Source: Erodium maritimum
Lineage: Eukaryota; Streptophyta; Magnoliopsida; Geraniales; Geraniaceae
NCBI GenBank assembly: GCA_963921825.1
Contig: OY997589.1
Coordinates: 73,330,523 to 73,394,522 of the forward strand
DNA: 64,000 bases
Direction: 5' to 3'
Positions 33,760-46,076 of the stretch are shown piece after piece. Position 1 is the stretch's first letter; every line of letters starts with the position of its first letter. The translations under genes were made by a program, and so were the position numbers. The notes under the pieces were generated by a model. The model saw only the letters and a program-made list of their open reading frames with translations, had not been told where the DNA came from and searched no databases.

Positions 33760-35370
33760 AGAGAAACCGACGGCCCTCTTCAGATTGGTAGTCTAGGTAT
33801 AACATTGCCCTGTCTTTCCCTTTCCTTTGGACTTCATTACCTTCATCCTTATTGGTCCCGTGCCATCCAGATGTGTCTAAGGATCCTTTTTCTTTCCCAT
33901 ACCAGCCACCATGTCGATCACTGGTCCTGCAACAAATTGAAGACACTCATCCTCGGAGACGTTAGCCAGGCCATAGGTCTTTGTGATCCTCATGCCCCTA
34001 ACTAACGTTCATGGATATGCCTACTGAGTAATTGGATTTAACCCATCGGGATATTCCTTAGCCACTTCACATGTCTCTGAACTATCCGTCCTACTCTCCT
34101 CGAGTGCGTGGAATCCTAGAGGTGGGATTAATGGAAGCCCATTTCCTCCCCGATGAGTTTGAATCGGACCCAAGGTAAGGGAGGTAAGGAGCTCATCCAC
34201 CAGGACCACCCGTGATGCCCTAGTCACTCCCCAATCTGTATAGATCAGTCGGTCCACATCAATATCCGTTTACACCCGTAGAGACTCATGAAACTGGACC
34301 TCCCCTCTACCAACTCCATGGATGCATGCTTGACATGCCCTATTCGTTGATTGAGGCAGCCGCACCGAGTATAGAGGCTTGGTAAGCGCTCATATTGTAA
34401 ATTCACTGTGGTGGAATCCAAATACCTCGAGAACCAGAGTCGGACCATCCGACGTAAAGGCCTGTCCACATCAAGGCTTAACTGAAACAAAAAAAATCAT
34501 CTAAATGACGCGGAATTAGGATATGAGCTTATACTACCTCGGTCTCTAGGGCGTTGGCTAGGATCGATCGAACCGAAGCATTCATCGCGTTCCCTGTGGC
34601 GTTGAAGGCCTGAACCCCTATCTCCATGAATCGAATTGGAATAGTGCTCGGTTGCATGCAAGGCAGTAGGGGCACGAGTAACACCAGATATCCGCTAAAA
34701 GATTATGGTCCTCGATGTCAAATATTTTCTAACGAAGCATTGGACAGGAAATGAAAGGCCATGACTTCTTTGTTCAAGCACTCCACGACCAAGCCCTGCA
34801 CCTTTCATTTTATAATCATAAAGCCACAGAGAGTGCTGACGTTGCATTTGGAAACACCCACTATCCGGCCCGCTAGCGAGTGGCGATACCGACCATTTGT
34901 GGATGCCGGAACAGCTTCCACCGAGAAAATAACTATCTCGTTCTCATCATCCGGATCCTCCTCGTTCATCAACGAAAACCGAGGCATGTGAATCTCCCTC
35001 GGTGATTTTGGGATGCTAAGCAAGGAGTATTCCTCGGTGATAGTTTGGCTGATGAAAACCAACCTCGTAGGAGGAGCGCCAGCCCCGTTTGGTGTTGCAG
35101 GCATGACCAAGCAGGTCGCAATGGCGGAGCGGAGGGCCCTTATGAGTTTGTCCTCGAGATCGCAACCTCTAGGGTTGGAACCGCCAGGGGTTCCATCCAA
35201 CCGGGAAGGTATGTCTGCACAACCTTCCCGGTTGGATGGATCGAGCATATCTCCACGCCAACGGTAGGGTTCGTAGACTGATCTTGAAACGCCGCTTCCC
35301 CATCGAGAGATAGGGAGACTGACGTCATTGCCATTGTTTGGGGAGACGTTGAAGATTTGGTTGAAACCAT
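33760..35370 (-). pseudogene. LINE ORF1 (DUF4283/zf-CCHC_4 type), broken
   Basis: The minus-strand frame starts at an ATG at 35370 and continues in a second frame through 35248-34805, which includes LEDKLIRALRSAIATCLVMP. At 34490-34245 comes LSLDVDRPLRRMVRLWFSRY, VNLQYERLPSLYTRCGCLNQ and RIGHVKHA. This is the pattern of the C-terminal part of the plant LINE/gag-like DUF4283 protein with its zinc knuckle: K/R-PL-R, then V-x-YE-x-LP-x-x-C-x-x-C-G-x-x-GH. Here the first Cys pair is altered (LYTRCGCLNQRIGH), so the knuckle is damaged. At least four frame breaks occur. A polyprotein continuation is not visible. Confidence 0.6.
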
Positions 35371-35775
35371 GGTGGAAATTGATACTATTGGGTAGATTTG
35401 GGAGGAAGAGATGAGAAAAAGAGGCGGTTGAAAATGGAGAGGGAGAACCCTAGTTTTCGTAGTCTTTGAGACTCAAGGTTTTATATTAATTTTTGACAAT
35501 TAATTAATAAAAGTTAATTACATAATGTGTTTGAGATACAGTACCAAAACATTTAAAGATAACAAAATTAATATTTTAAAGTTGTGACTACTAAATCAAC
35601 AATCAAATACAGTACTCCTAAATATCATCTCCTCTAGTAAAATATATGTCAAGCAACTAAAACTCACACCCATTATTGTTAATCAAAAGAAACATTATCT
35701 ATTTATTTATAATTTTAATTAAATATAATTTAGAACTACAATAAAGAATTGATTAATTCAACCGGAATCAAAGGG

Positions 35776-36130
35776 TTTTTTTATTAGCAATTATTTTTAT
35801 TAGGTATTCAAACTTTTGAGACAAAAAAGGGATAAAAGTCTGGCAATTAGCCCTCTCCTAATACAATAAAAAGAATTCCAATAAGGAAACCTCAAACACT
35901 GAGACAAAGCTCAAACAAGTGAATAAAGTATCAAACAAGAATGAGTCTAACAATCCTACACCCAAGTTCTACAGACATGAAGAAAACAAAAGGCTTACTA
36001 ATTGTTTCTCTTATGTTATGCCATATTTCTATGAATTCTTCCTTCAACTTGTTGTAGGAGGGGTTCTCTGTTTCATATTAGGCGTCTCATCGATTAATGT
36101 AAACCTAAGGAGCCAGTTATTTTGAATTCA
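35776..36130 (-). mobile_element. Possible 5'-truncated LINE tail (minus)
   Basis: TTTTTTTATTAGCAATTATT reads on the minus strand as a tail ending TTGCTAATAAAAAAA, like that at 10066. The extent to the right is a guess. No domain was seen. Confidence 0.3.
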
Positions 36131-36339
36131 TTTGATTAGGATTATGCTCATATCAGAATGAACAAAAATATATTTGGTGTAAAAAACAAAAATATGTGAA
36201 TCACAAATAATTGTATATTTTTTTAGAATTCATATATCCTATCATGTTTATTGAAAAGTGATGGAGATGATATTGAGATATCAATTTTGAATAAGGAAGG
36301 AGAAGACGAAGAGTATATAAAATAATTAGTTTTCATTGA

Positions 36340-37470
36340 TAAACACTAGTTATCGTTTTTTAAGCGTTTGAAACCTCGTTTAGGTCTTCCTCTACTTCTC
36401 TTTAAGACCATATCATATTCTCAAAATGTTTCTCTATAATATGAATTCTCAATGGAAGAGGTCAAAAGAGTTGTACTAGATTACGGGAGTGAGAAGTCAC
36501 CTAAACATAATGGTTTGTTGATGGCATTCTTCAAACACTTTTGGGACATCGTAGGCCCATACATTTTTTTTGTTTCTTGCATGACTTTCACACTTATGGG
36601 GTAGCACAGAAAGGATTAAACTCGACTTTATTTACACTTATACCCAAAATTTTGAATCCAGAGACCTTCAATGAACTTCCTCCTGATCAGCATGATCTCT
36701 ACCCCATACAAAATATTAGCTAAGGCTCTAGCAAACAGACTCAAATCTGTCTTGTGGACGATGTCCTTATTGCAGGTGATTCAATCATTTAGCTGATCAA
36801 ACAATCAAAAGTCAAACTTATTCTCTTGAAATTAGACTTTGAGAAGTCATGTGATAAGCTCAGTTGAGAGTATTTAGAGGATGTCATGTACTATATTGGG
36901 TTCTGGAGATCGTTTGAGGAATTGGATGCTTGGTTTATTTATAGCCTCAATCTTTTCTTTGATTAACGGGGCTCCTAGTAAATATTCTCAATTCTGAATG
37001 GTTTGAGGCAACCCCGTTTCTTTTCCTCTTAGGAGCTGAAAGCCTTCACCAAATTCTTGAGCAGCGATTGCGACTTGGGGCCTTTGGGGTGTGAGGATTG
37101 GTCATGATGGTTTTGTGGCGTCACACTTGTAGTTTGCAAACGATACAATTCTTTTTGTCTCTGGTAAAGAAGCCCAACTCAATAACTTGAAGAACACACT
37201 AGACATTTTCCCAACACATTTGGTCTCAAGATTAACCATTCCAAGTCTAAGGCAATTTTTTTGAATGAAGGATTTTTCTCTAAAGCCTCAGTGGAACAAA
37301 TGTTTGGATGTATAGTTATAGACTTCCTTATCCACTATATAGGATTCTATTTGGGTTATGATCCGAGAAAAGTAGTTTCTTTGTCTTTGATTGTGCAGAA
37401 GTTCAAGGCCAGTTTGGCCTCGTGGAAGATAAAGCTTCTGAGTTTGGCTGAGAGAATGGTATTAATAAAA
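36340..37470 (+). pseudogene. LINE ORF2 reverse transcriptase, part 1 (host of the Helitron)
   Basis: Reading in shifting frames, the plus strand gives the L1-type RT order: MEEVKRVVLDYGSEKSP and FFKHFWDIVGP (about 36450-36540); LNSTLFTLIPKILNPETFNE and SMISTPYKILAKALANRLKS (36610-36750); LKLDFEKS (36820); GLRQP plus FFSS (37000); and the catalytic box as FANDTILFVSGKEAQLNNLK (37130-37190), where the usual second residue pair DD is ND. It ends KASLASWKIKLLSLAERMVL followed by IK at 37470, exactly where a Helitron begins. The next codons are at 43410. A deletion removes RT sequence near 36765, and several stops are present, so the copy is inactive. Confidence 0.8.
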
Positions 37471-37481
37471 CTAGGTGTTTC

Positions 37482-37502
37482 GCACCACGCGATGCGCGGT
37501 GC
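37482..37502 (-). terminator. Helitron 3' hairpin
   Basis: A GC-rich palindrome between two AT-rich stretches, 7 nt from the CTAG terminus. It is thought to signal the end of rolling-circle transfer in Helitrons. Confidence 0.85.
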
Positions 37503-40344
37503 TAAGTGTGTTAAATAGATGTGAGAGCGAAGAATTGAGAATAATGAAACAGTATGTTACAAAAGTGACCACAACTTTAGTTCACAAGTGAAGAAGGTTA
37601 ATGGGTTATATTATTAACCATACAAGTTATCAACAGTACTATAACACTATAAGCTTGAATGTATAAGGAGTTAAATTTAATAGGTCTGGCAACAACTATC
37701 AAAATGGTAACCGAACACAAATAGAGGCTATAGCTTATATAGTGCAATAGTGCACCTCACAGATTTGCAGCAAGAAATGAATTAAATGTAATAGGAGCTG
37801 TTAACATAAAATACACGGTTAGCGAATAAAATCGGGCATAAGTTGTTATTGAGTAAATCTTCTCTCCACTTCGCCAATTCTTTGAGTCGACCAAATAATA
37901 TGAGTGACCCTTCCCCGAACCAACATAAGTTTAGATAAGGAGTGCAATTATATGGTTAATACGCTAATTTTATGTTTATGTGATTGATATTACTTCTATT
38001 CAAAATCATTGACTAATAGTATATAGTTTTGCTTCATGACAATCAATTAGACATTTTTTAGGCATTATGGTCTTGCGATTGTGAACAAATGGTTAACAAA
38101 GGGTTGGTGATATAGTCACCCGAAAACGCAATTATACTCTTTATATGACTTTCTTTGTGATTGTTGGGGAATTGAAAAAGGTTGTAATGTTAGAAACTAA
38201 GTTTTTTATACCAAAATCTTGGCAAAATGGCTTGGTAGAATGGCGTAAGAACTAAAAAATCAAGAATATCCACCTACAAAGTTTCTATAATTTTGCATTA
38301 GTTTATAGATAGAAAGTAACAAAAATCAAAGTCTACATGTAAATGAAATTTGTTCATTCACATCCACAATGGTTCCAAACACATTTGGCCATTAAAAAAC
38401 GATCTATTGGATTACAAAAGTATCCAAAACAAAGGCTAGAACACAAGAAAAAAACTCAATCTTGGGCTAAATAGCAATAAGATCGGGAAAGATAACGCAA
38501 GAAACAAGTTCGTCTCGCACATACACACACAAATAAGAGAAGAAAGAACTGAAAATAATAACTAAAGATAACGAATAGTGAAGTCCTCGTTTAAGATATT
38601 TTGTTCCATAACTCAGACGATAAGGACATTGTGTAAGATAATAAAAACATTTCAATACAATATTCAATGATGTGTCCATATTTAATACCTTTTAGATCAT
38701 CAAATTGAATCTGAAACTCTTATCAAAATACAGTAGCAGGTTTAATGTTCTTAACATACACAAAGTTTTTAATATATTGAACAAACAACTATGTCAAAAA
38801 TAGTGTAGCACATTAAACAGCTACGATATTCCAAATAAAGCATCTCTATTTTTATAACTACAACATTCTAAATAAAGTATCAAGTATTTAATATATTAAA
38901 CAAACAATTATGTCAAAAACATTGTAACATATAAAAATCTACAATATCACATATATAGTAACTTGTACAGGAGCAGAGCACTTAGAGAAAACCTCTGCAC
39001 CCTGGCTATACTTTCAACATAAAAAATTGATAACCACCTTATCCCCATTAGCTGCTCAAAAAAAATCAAAAGCTAAAATGATTATTTTGAAGTATCATTT
39101 TGAACAAGAAAGCTTTACAAACAAAAAAATCATGGTAGAAAACGATCTCTAGAGAGAGATGTTGGCCAGACAATGGGAACGAAACAGAACTCACCTCAAA
39201 AGGTATGTACACTAAAAAATGACTGACAAAAGAGCCAAGTCAAGCCACCAAAAATATTCTCCTATACAAATTGCAGCTCCTGCAAGACAAAACAATCAAC
39301 AACACACCTAAACTAACAACAGAGCTACACAAGAACACCCTACAATGTGCACAAGCAACACTTAATCCATCCATTAAACATAGAAAAAGTCGGGGGAGCC
39401 TAAGTGAAAGTTATCACAAAATTCAGATGCACAAATCAACATACATATTGCAGCTTTACGACACCCAAACGGACATGTAACACCCGATACAACCAATTCA
39501 CTTCTTATATTCAGAATCACACCAACCCGACTCCATACAAGTAACATAATCTATAAAACATAAACACGATCTAAAATAAAAGATCCATTAACACCTTTAA
39601 CTTCGTCAAATAATCTATAAAGATAAAGGCAAACATCTCAAGGGAATTTCTGCTTTATACCTGAAAATTAAACTGTCTTTTCCGCAAAAACGTTTCTGCT
39701 AATTAATTAAAATTACTGAATATCATCAATAAAAATGAATTTTCAGAACCACATCCTTATGAATGATCTAAAATAGATCAATATGCCAATCCTCACAGAT
39801 TCAATATCAATAGGAATGGAAATTGAGAATAAAATATAAACACGATCTAAAATAAAAGATCCATTAACACCTTTAACTTCGTCAAATAATCTATAAAGAG
39901 AAAGGCAAAGTATGTACCTTTTGATGTCTCTCTCTTTCCATCTTGTATTTTTCTATCAGGCTCATCTTTTCTCCTACCTGATAGCACACACAATCCAATA
40001 TTGTACAAATGAGAAATCGACACTGGCATGCTAATTAGCGTTAATCTATTAATTCCATAAATTCGGAAGAGCAAGAGTGTATAAGCTACAACTCACACAC
40101 AAGTACCCTCGTACACTAAATTATACATCATACTAATACAAAACGACTCCTCAGTCTCTCAATCCATCGAAGCATATATTCAAGCTTATAATTGTAAGTA
40201 TATTCATCTTCAGTAATCAACGTTAGTACACATGTATGCTGGCTCTAATGCTCAAATAATGTGCATATCTGAAAAACATAAGTATGATACAAGGAATTTC
40301 AATTGTATCAAGTCTGAAACTCTTAATAAACAAAAAATGGACAG

Positions 40345-40435
40345 CAAAATAGTGCATCTCGCAACATCACCCTTTGGTTTTCTTTCAGATCCTTCCTTTC
40401 CATCCATTTTTCAGGTAAAACCCCTTCGGAATAAT
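40345..40435 (-). pseudogene. Candidate captured exon in the Helitron
   Basis: After a TTTGTAG acceptor-like site the minus strand is open for about 30 codons, including YSEGVLPEKWMERKDLKENQ. I do not recognise the family. No clear donor follows, so the 3' limit is uncertain. It could equally be chance, as the window is AT-rich and short. Confidence 0.25.
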
Positions 40436-41049
40436 CTACAAATCACAAACACTTTCATCAAATTCAATACTAAAAAACCAAAGACTAAAAATAAAAATAA
40501 ATTACATTTAAATTTGAAGTATCAAGAGCAAATTGAAACAGACTACATACATAAGTAGAGAAATTGGTAATTCAATTAACATCTGATTTAGACCAACCCA
40601 TATACAAACAATGGCAAACCATGAAGAAGATGAAAAAAATTGGGTCCCCCTAGGATTAAAAAAATTGCAGAATGTACATCATTAGGGAATTAAGTTCATC
40701 CAATAAATTAAAACAACAATGAAATTCTAATTCAAACTAATCGACACACATTAACGGACGAAACCAAGCTATATCAGAAATGTTCCTCACGACGTACCCT
40801 ACGAAGAGGGAAAAGCTGGCGACCGTCAATAACATATCTATAGAGCAAAGAGAAAACCATTGTTATGGGGAGAACATTTTTTTTAACTTACTCCCTCATC
40901 ACATTTAAGTCTAAGTTGAAAATAGATTAAATTCGAAGCAAACAAATAACATATCATAAACACCAAATTGGACAAAAAAGATTACATGGTTATCTCATGA
41001 TCACATCCAAAAATTAGAAGTAATAGTCATCACTCAAGACATGTGCATA

Positions 41050-41160
41050 CCAGAATACATGGTATCCTAGCAGCCAGAAACAATAAGATCTGCAGCTGCA
41101 TATGCCATATCCATAGAGTGCAAGAACCTACCATATCCATAGAGTGCAAGAACCTTTATA
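41050..41160 (-). pseudogene. Captured fragment of a MurG-like UDP-glycosyltransferase
   Basis: The minus strand reads RFLHSMDMAYAAADLIVSG and then, after a one-base shift, AARIPC. The C-terminal donor-sugar-binding region of MurG-type N-acetylglucosaminyltransferases, including plastid-derived plant homologues, has F-x-x-x-M-D-x-A-Y-A-A-AD-x-x-x-S-R-A-G-A-x-T-C. The match covers about 25 residues and the shift sits at the R-A-G-A turn, so the fragment cannot work. A 25-bp sequence within it is duplicated in tandem (41105-41129 and 41131-41155). The bacterial enzyme makes lipid II; the role of the plant homologue is not needed for this call. I could not confirm neighbouring exons. Confidence 0.45.
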
Positions 41161-42969
41161 ATTTCAGAACTATGTTAGAATATAGAATTATAAACATAGT
41201 GCATGGAAACAAAACTTAACATAATCCCAAAAAATCGTAATCCCCAAAACTAAGCATACAGATAAAAAAATCTCAAACAACCCCTATTTAGCAAGCCAAA
41301 ATTACGTGTTATATAGATGCACAAAACAAATAACTGACCTTAGAAGGCTAAAAGCATGAAGTAATTTAGACATGACACTTACCCCAGAAGACATAAAGGA
41401 CACACATAATTATAAAATCCACGATCCCATACCACAAAACCCCTCAACCAAAAGGGCCACAACGTGTCATCCCAACAAACATCCCTGTCAGAATCTCATG
41501 AAATTAACATATGAAAAATAACCAAAGCCACAGTGTTTTTAACATCTCTCTCGACAACATGCTTGCAAAAATATATGCATCATCATATTAAATAACCGAT
41601 GAAATAAAACTAGAGCCAGGAAATTGAAGAAATATCAAATATATGTTAAAATCAATAAAAGGAAGGAATAAATAGAAATGAATTTCCAATATTAACACCC
41701 AACCTATAAGATGAAAATACATTTAACCACTTATAGGTGCTGAATTCTCTAATTGATCTTGTTGGCATCATGTGTGGACAGTTTGGGATTCCCTTTTGGA
41801 AGTTTTTTTTTTTTGCAACATTGATTGGAAAGGCAACCATTAAAACTCACACACAGCTTTGTAAGGTTGGTATTGTTATAGTAAATACTGGGTGCTTTAC
41901 AAAGACATAAATGGTTCTTATGTGTTCTTATTAAAACAAAATGATAATGGGTTGGAAATATATTTAACCGGAGAACAATAACTAATGTCATCATGGCAGT
42001 CCTATTTGTGTATCCAGTATTTTAAAGAAAATGTGATCTTTCTCAAAACATGTAAAAGTAATTGGGGAGAAGATAGAACAGTCTTGTTAACAGTCCAGGT
42101 TAGCCTTGTTAACAATCCAGGTTAGCCTTTGAGGTAGTAGAGAATATATCAATGTGCTAAAACCACTTATTCAAGCAAGTACCATAGCAACTACATTTGG
42201 TAAAACAATTGAATTCAATCAGGGCATCAAGGCAACTATAAAAGCCATAAGATGAAAAAACATACATGGAGTGCGTGTGAAAATCCTCCCCTATAATTGA
42301 AATGAATTATGCCAAGACTAATAAAAGAGAACACATAATTTCATTCCATAATTCAACATAAACGACCGGATGAAAAACAAAATGCAAACATTAAGTAAAT
42401 TCCCAAACAATTCAAGTCGACTGAAGTTAAAATTGCAGACAAAACCTGTAGCTCTTACTGCAAACGATCTGAATTCGAACGGTACGCCTGCGTGGCCAGC
42501 GACCCAATATATGATCTGTAATTCAAAAAAACTAATATAAGAGGAAGACCAACAATAGCCATAATTGGATTGAAACCCTACAAGGAAAACAAAGGAACAT
42601 ACGAACTATAAAAACCAAAGAAGAACCACAACCTGGAGATGATTGGACTCGTGGAGCAACATCTAGCACTTACATCAAACGATCCAAATTTGATCACAAT
42701 CTACTGTGCATCTAACAAGACTAAATTCATACACAACACAACCTCTCTACCAAACCCCAAAACAAACAATAACTCAACAAGCACCTAAATTAAAAACCAA
42801 ATCAACAGATACTACTGAAAAATAAAGCAAAGCTACCTTCAAGTGTCAAGCTTTCACACATAACCTCATCACCATTCCGAGTTTTCTCGTTGATCACCAG
42901 TCCAAATACAAATAAACAACAAACGAAGCCAATAACGAAGAAGAAAATATTAGAGGAGGCAGAGAGAAA

Positions 42970-43120
42970 CGTACCTGATTATGTCCGATGCACTGACACA
43001 ATCTGAAACCCTAGTTGATTAATGCGATGGAGCGAGTATCTGGTGCCTCAGTTATTGGGAGTGGTCGATGCCCTCTTTCCGAATGGTCCTGCCCAATTTA
43101 TAGTTGCAGAGAAACGTTGA
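42970..43120 (-). other. Candidate captured 5' leader with splice donor
   Basis: The minus strand has CTAGGGTTTCAGATTGTGTC leading to ATAATCAG followed by GTACGTTTCTC, a good splice donor after base 42975. There is no ATG upstream in this exon. An AACCCTA/TAGGGTTT word is common near plant transcription starts. It may be the first, noncoding exon of a gene captured by the Helitron. Confidence 0.3.
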
Positions 43121-43134
43121 AAGCATTGATGAGG

Positions 43135-43228
43135 GAAACGAAGAAGACGAAGAGAGGAAGGGAGGAGAAGGGATCGAGAGTGAAACGAAGAAGACGAAGA
43201 GAGGAAGGGAGGAGAAGGGATCGAGAGT
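43135..43228. repeat. Perfect 2 x 47-bp tandem duplication
   Basis: The unit begins GAAACGAAGAAGACGAAGAG and ends GGGATCGAGAGT. Two adjacent copies lie inside the Helitron near its 5' end. The overlapping plus-strand ORFs rich in Lys/Arg/Glu are by-products. Confidence 0.85.
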
Positions 43229-43409
43229 CATACCATTAATGGGGGAGCTACAAGGTCGGAAAAATAGGGTAAGGGAGATGAATTTTGGCTGGGTCCGGTT
43301 GAATGCGCAGCCCGCGAGAATAGAGCCAACCCGCGCGTCAGAAACAGTACGCGCACAGTAAAATAGCGCGTGAATTGTACGGGGATGTTGTCTTTAGTGA
43401 TAAGATAGA

Positions 43410-43480
43410 TATACACTCTCCTCTCTCCCAATCTTCTACATGACTCTATTCCAGACTCCTAAAAGTGTGATTCTTTAACT
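43410..43480 (+). pseudogene. LINE ORF2, part 2 (continues after the Helitron)
   Basis: In phase with the codon ending at 37470 it reads YTLSSLPIFYMTLFQTPKSV and then IL before a TAA. In L1-type ORF2 this segment normally follows the K-x-x-L-S-x-x-G-R-x-x-L-I-K block that ends part 1. After about 43480 the match is lost in another repeat. Confidence 0.8.
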
Positions 43481-43499
43481 CGAGTCCTGGCAACTGATG

Positions 43500-45600
43500 A
43501 ATGTAGATGATTATGGATCAAATCCCTCTTTTACGTGCATTAGTACACGGTCATCAAGCAATATAGACAACGATTAAGTATCGGTCGAACCCATAGGGAG
43601 TATATGTATCATTAGTATTTTGCTAAAACATGGGACTTGGGTTTTCACATCCACATCCTTGAAAGGGAAAACAAAAGGGAAAAGGTAAAAAATTCAAACA
43701 AAGAGGAAAATAAGTACACGATACCACCCAAGATACATATATATTTACTCACATAAAGAGTCAGTCATGGGTATAAGTAAACATGAAGTCCAATTGACGC
43801 ATGTTAAGGTTAATGATGTGTAAATCAAATAATGTTTTCCTTATGGTCTTAGAAAACTTAAGTTCCTATGTATGCGGTATCTTGAAATCAACCACATACT
43901 AGTTATGGGGAGATGACATAATACCATTTCCCGGACCGATATGCGTCCCACCAATCACCGAAAAAAAAACAATAATAATAGTGTGTAGTTCTATGATTTT
44001 GAGCAAAGCCCGATCAATCCTCAAACAAGATATGACAACAACGAGTGCATGTCACTCTCGCTGCCAACTACCACAAGTAGAGATAGTTGTAGCACTCGTC
44101 GAATCTACTTAGCTACGCCTAGTTCAATATCCTAACGACCGAATGCATCAATCATCAAGAAAAAGTAAATAAAGCAACGAATCACAAATCTCTAGTAATA
44201 CACAAGCATAATTAAGACTCTAAATCATAGACGAATCTACTTAGCTATGCCTAGTTCAATCAACTTAATTACTGAATGTCATCTATAAATATGACCATCG
44301 ATAATTAAGGAGAACTACATAGAACATCGAATCAGAATATTCTGGTAATACACGAGTGTAAGTAAATTCTAATAACAAGTGAATCTCGTCTCACACTAGA
44401 TCGAATCATGGATCGCTCCAAACATCAATCTACATATCGTACACAACAATTTTTGAAATATTCTTAAATCTTTCGGTCGACTTGAAACACACAAGAGAAT
44501 CGAGAAACACAACCTAGCATATTTCTATCTCATCAATATGAAATCAAGACATATAAATGTGGGAAATCATAGATAATTTCACTAAATGGTTAAAGATGGT
44601 ATTTTTACCAACTTAACCTAGAACTTGATGTACACCCTAGAGATAAAATCGCTAGCACATGAAATCGGATTCAAAAACATGAAAATTCGAACACAAAGTA
44701 CGAGAAACGTGCATAAACATAAAGTAGCTTAAATATAGATGAATACTTATACAAACAATCGGATGCTGATGAAGCTAAAAAAACTCAAATCGTGAAATTA
44801 ATACCACCAACATCAAATTAACCATAAAACGATGCATCAACTTACAGGAAATCGTTATTTACACAATACTCATGACTAAGGATTCAAATCCAAGGTTATG
44901 GATTCAAAATCCTACTAAAACAATCCAAAAAACATAGCTTTACAACAAATCTAGAGTATGGTAGAGATTATGACCGGGATTGGGTAAAACAACCCAATCA
45001 AAAAAGTGGTTTAGCTTGTAAACCCACCATCTCCAAATTTCCAAATCTTCAACACATGAAAATGGAGAAGATAGAGATGGTGGGAGGCTCATGGATACTT
45101 GAAACCTCTTAGGATCTTCAAAACTATTCTCTTGGTGGTACAGATTGCTCCAAGTTAAAGAAGAAGCAAAGAAAAGAGTAAAATCTTGTTGAAAAATATC
45201 TTGGGTAAATAAAAGTCTCCTCCACAAAAAATTATGTACAAAGTATTATATAGAAGGAAATTCGTTATTGTTCACGGAGTTGGAGAAGGAAAGGAAGAGG
45301 AACTACTAAAGAATGCGATCTGATGCGGACAAGAGTAGGTGAGGCGCGGTGTTCTCAGCAGATCAACATCCTAGATGCGTTGAACCATGTTGGTCAACAC
45401 GAAGACCTGGTCAACGAAGAAGCACTTAAGAACTGCGGTTATGATCTACGCACGCACGCAACATGCGAGGGACGCGAAACACCCGATCCCCGGATATGAT
45501 CGACACGTGGATTTGTTATAGCATGACACGTGTCCTTCTATGCTACAACTCTCTTTAGTTTTTAAATTTTAAGCTTCTTTCGTTCAGTCTCGCTCCGTTT
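43500..45600. repeat. Unclassified dispersed repeat, copy 2
   Basis: The left part carries AAGTATCGGTCGAACCCATA followed by GGGAG, as in the repeat at 32320. The interior has degenerate internal repeats, for example GAATCTACTTAGCTACGCCT at 44100 and GAATCTACTTAGCTATGCCT at 44232. The right part resembles a transcribed leader on the minus strand with a TATATAATAC-type box (about 45245). It separates parts of the host LINE. No protein domain was seen. Confidence 0.4.
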
Positions 45601-45689
45601 GTGCTTCAATCAACCTCGTTCTTCCGCCAATAGTTTTTTTTCTGGAGGCCTACAAAACAATACCAATGATAAATATTTTTAGAACATTT

Positions 45690-46076
45690 TAAAAATATCG
45701 ACAATGAACGAGGATTTGCACAATTATTAAATAAATCTATAATTGGGCAGGGATACTTTGCATTAAGGACTTGCCACCTAAGTATGGGATGCTCGTTTGG
45801 TTCATTTTTCATTACGTCGTCCCCTCTAAGGTCTTCCTCGAGGGACGTGGTTTTCGAATATCTTTGTCAGAGATGTCATACCCAACCTAGAAATTATTTT
45901 TTGAGGATGTCGATCACATCTTCCTTCATTACGCATTTGCTAGCTCTTTATGGAGCAACAAAAAAACTCGTGGTGGGGATTTTTAATGGTGCCTCCTAAC
46001 TCTTTTTCTTCAGCTCTTGCACATTAGGATGGGCTTGGCCCCATGACGATGTTGGGAGATTTGAGTGAAGGTGGGT
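45690..46076 (+). pseudogene. LINE ORF2 zf-RVT segment, probably part 3 of the same LINE
   Basis: After shifts, the plus strand reads VVFEYLCQRCHTQPRNYF and then FEDVDHIFLHYAFASSLWSN. This is the plant LINE zf-RVT pattern C-x-x-C, E-x-x-DH-x-F-L-H-C-x-F-A-x-x-L-W, with one Cys replaced by Tyr. Strand and order fit it being downstream of the RT at 36.3-43.5 kb. Beyond 46076 the reading is interrupted by a minus-strand retroelement and may resume at about 50490 (LSYIWIRRNDCVLIRFW). Confidence 0.6.

Larger units (their letters stand above)
37471..43409 (-). mobile_element. Non-autonomous Helitron, 5.94 kb
   Basis: Minus orientation. The 3' end is CTAG (37471-37474), preceded by a 7-nt spacer and a 21-nt near-perfect hairpin (37482-37502, stem GCACC/GGTGC plus CGC/GCG). 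The 5' end is TCTATCTTATCACTAAAG (complement of 43409 leftward). On the minus strand the neighbouring host bases are A on the 5' side and T on the 3' side, so the element entered between A and T with no TSD, the hallmark of Helitrons. Removing 37471-43409 joins AAA to TAT and restores a LINE ORF2 frame (RMVLIK then YTLSSLPIFYMTLFQTPKSV). No Rep or helicase motif was seen inside. The interior is AT-rich with intron-like text and small open segments on the minus strand, typical of captured gene pieces. Confidence 0.88.
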
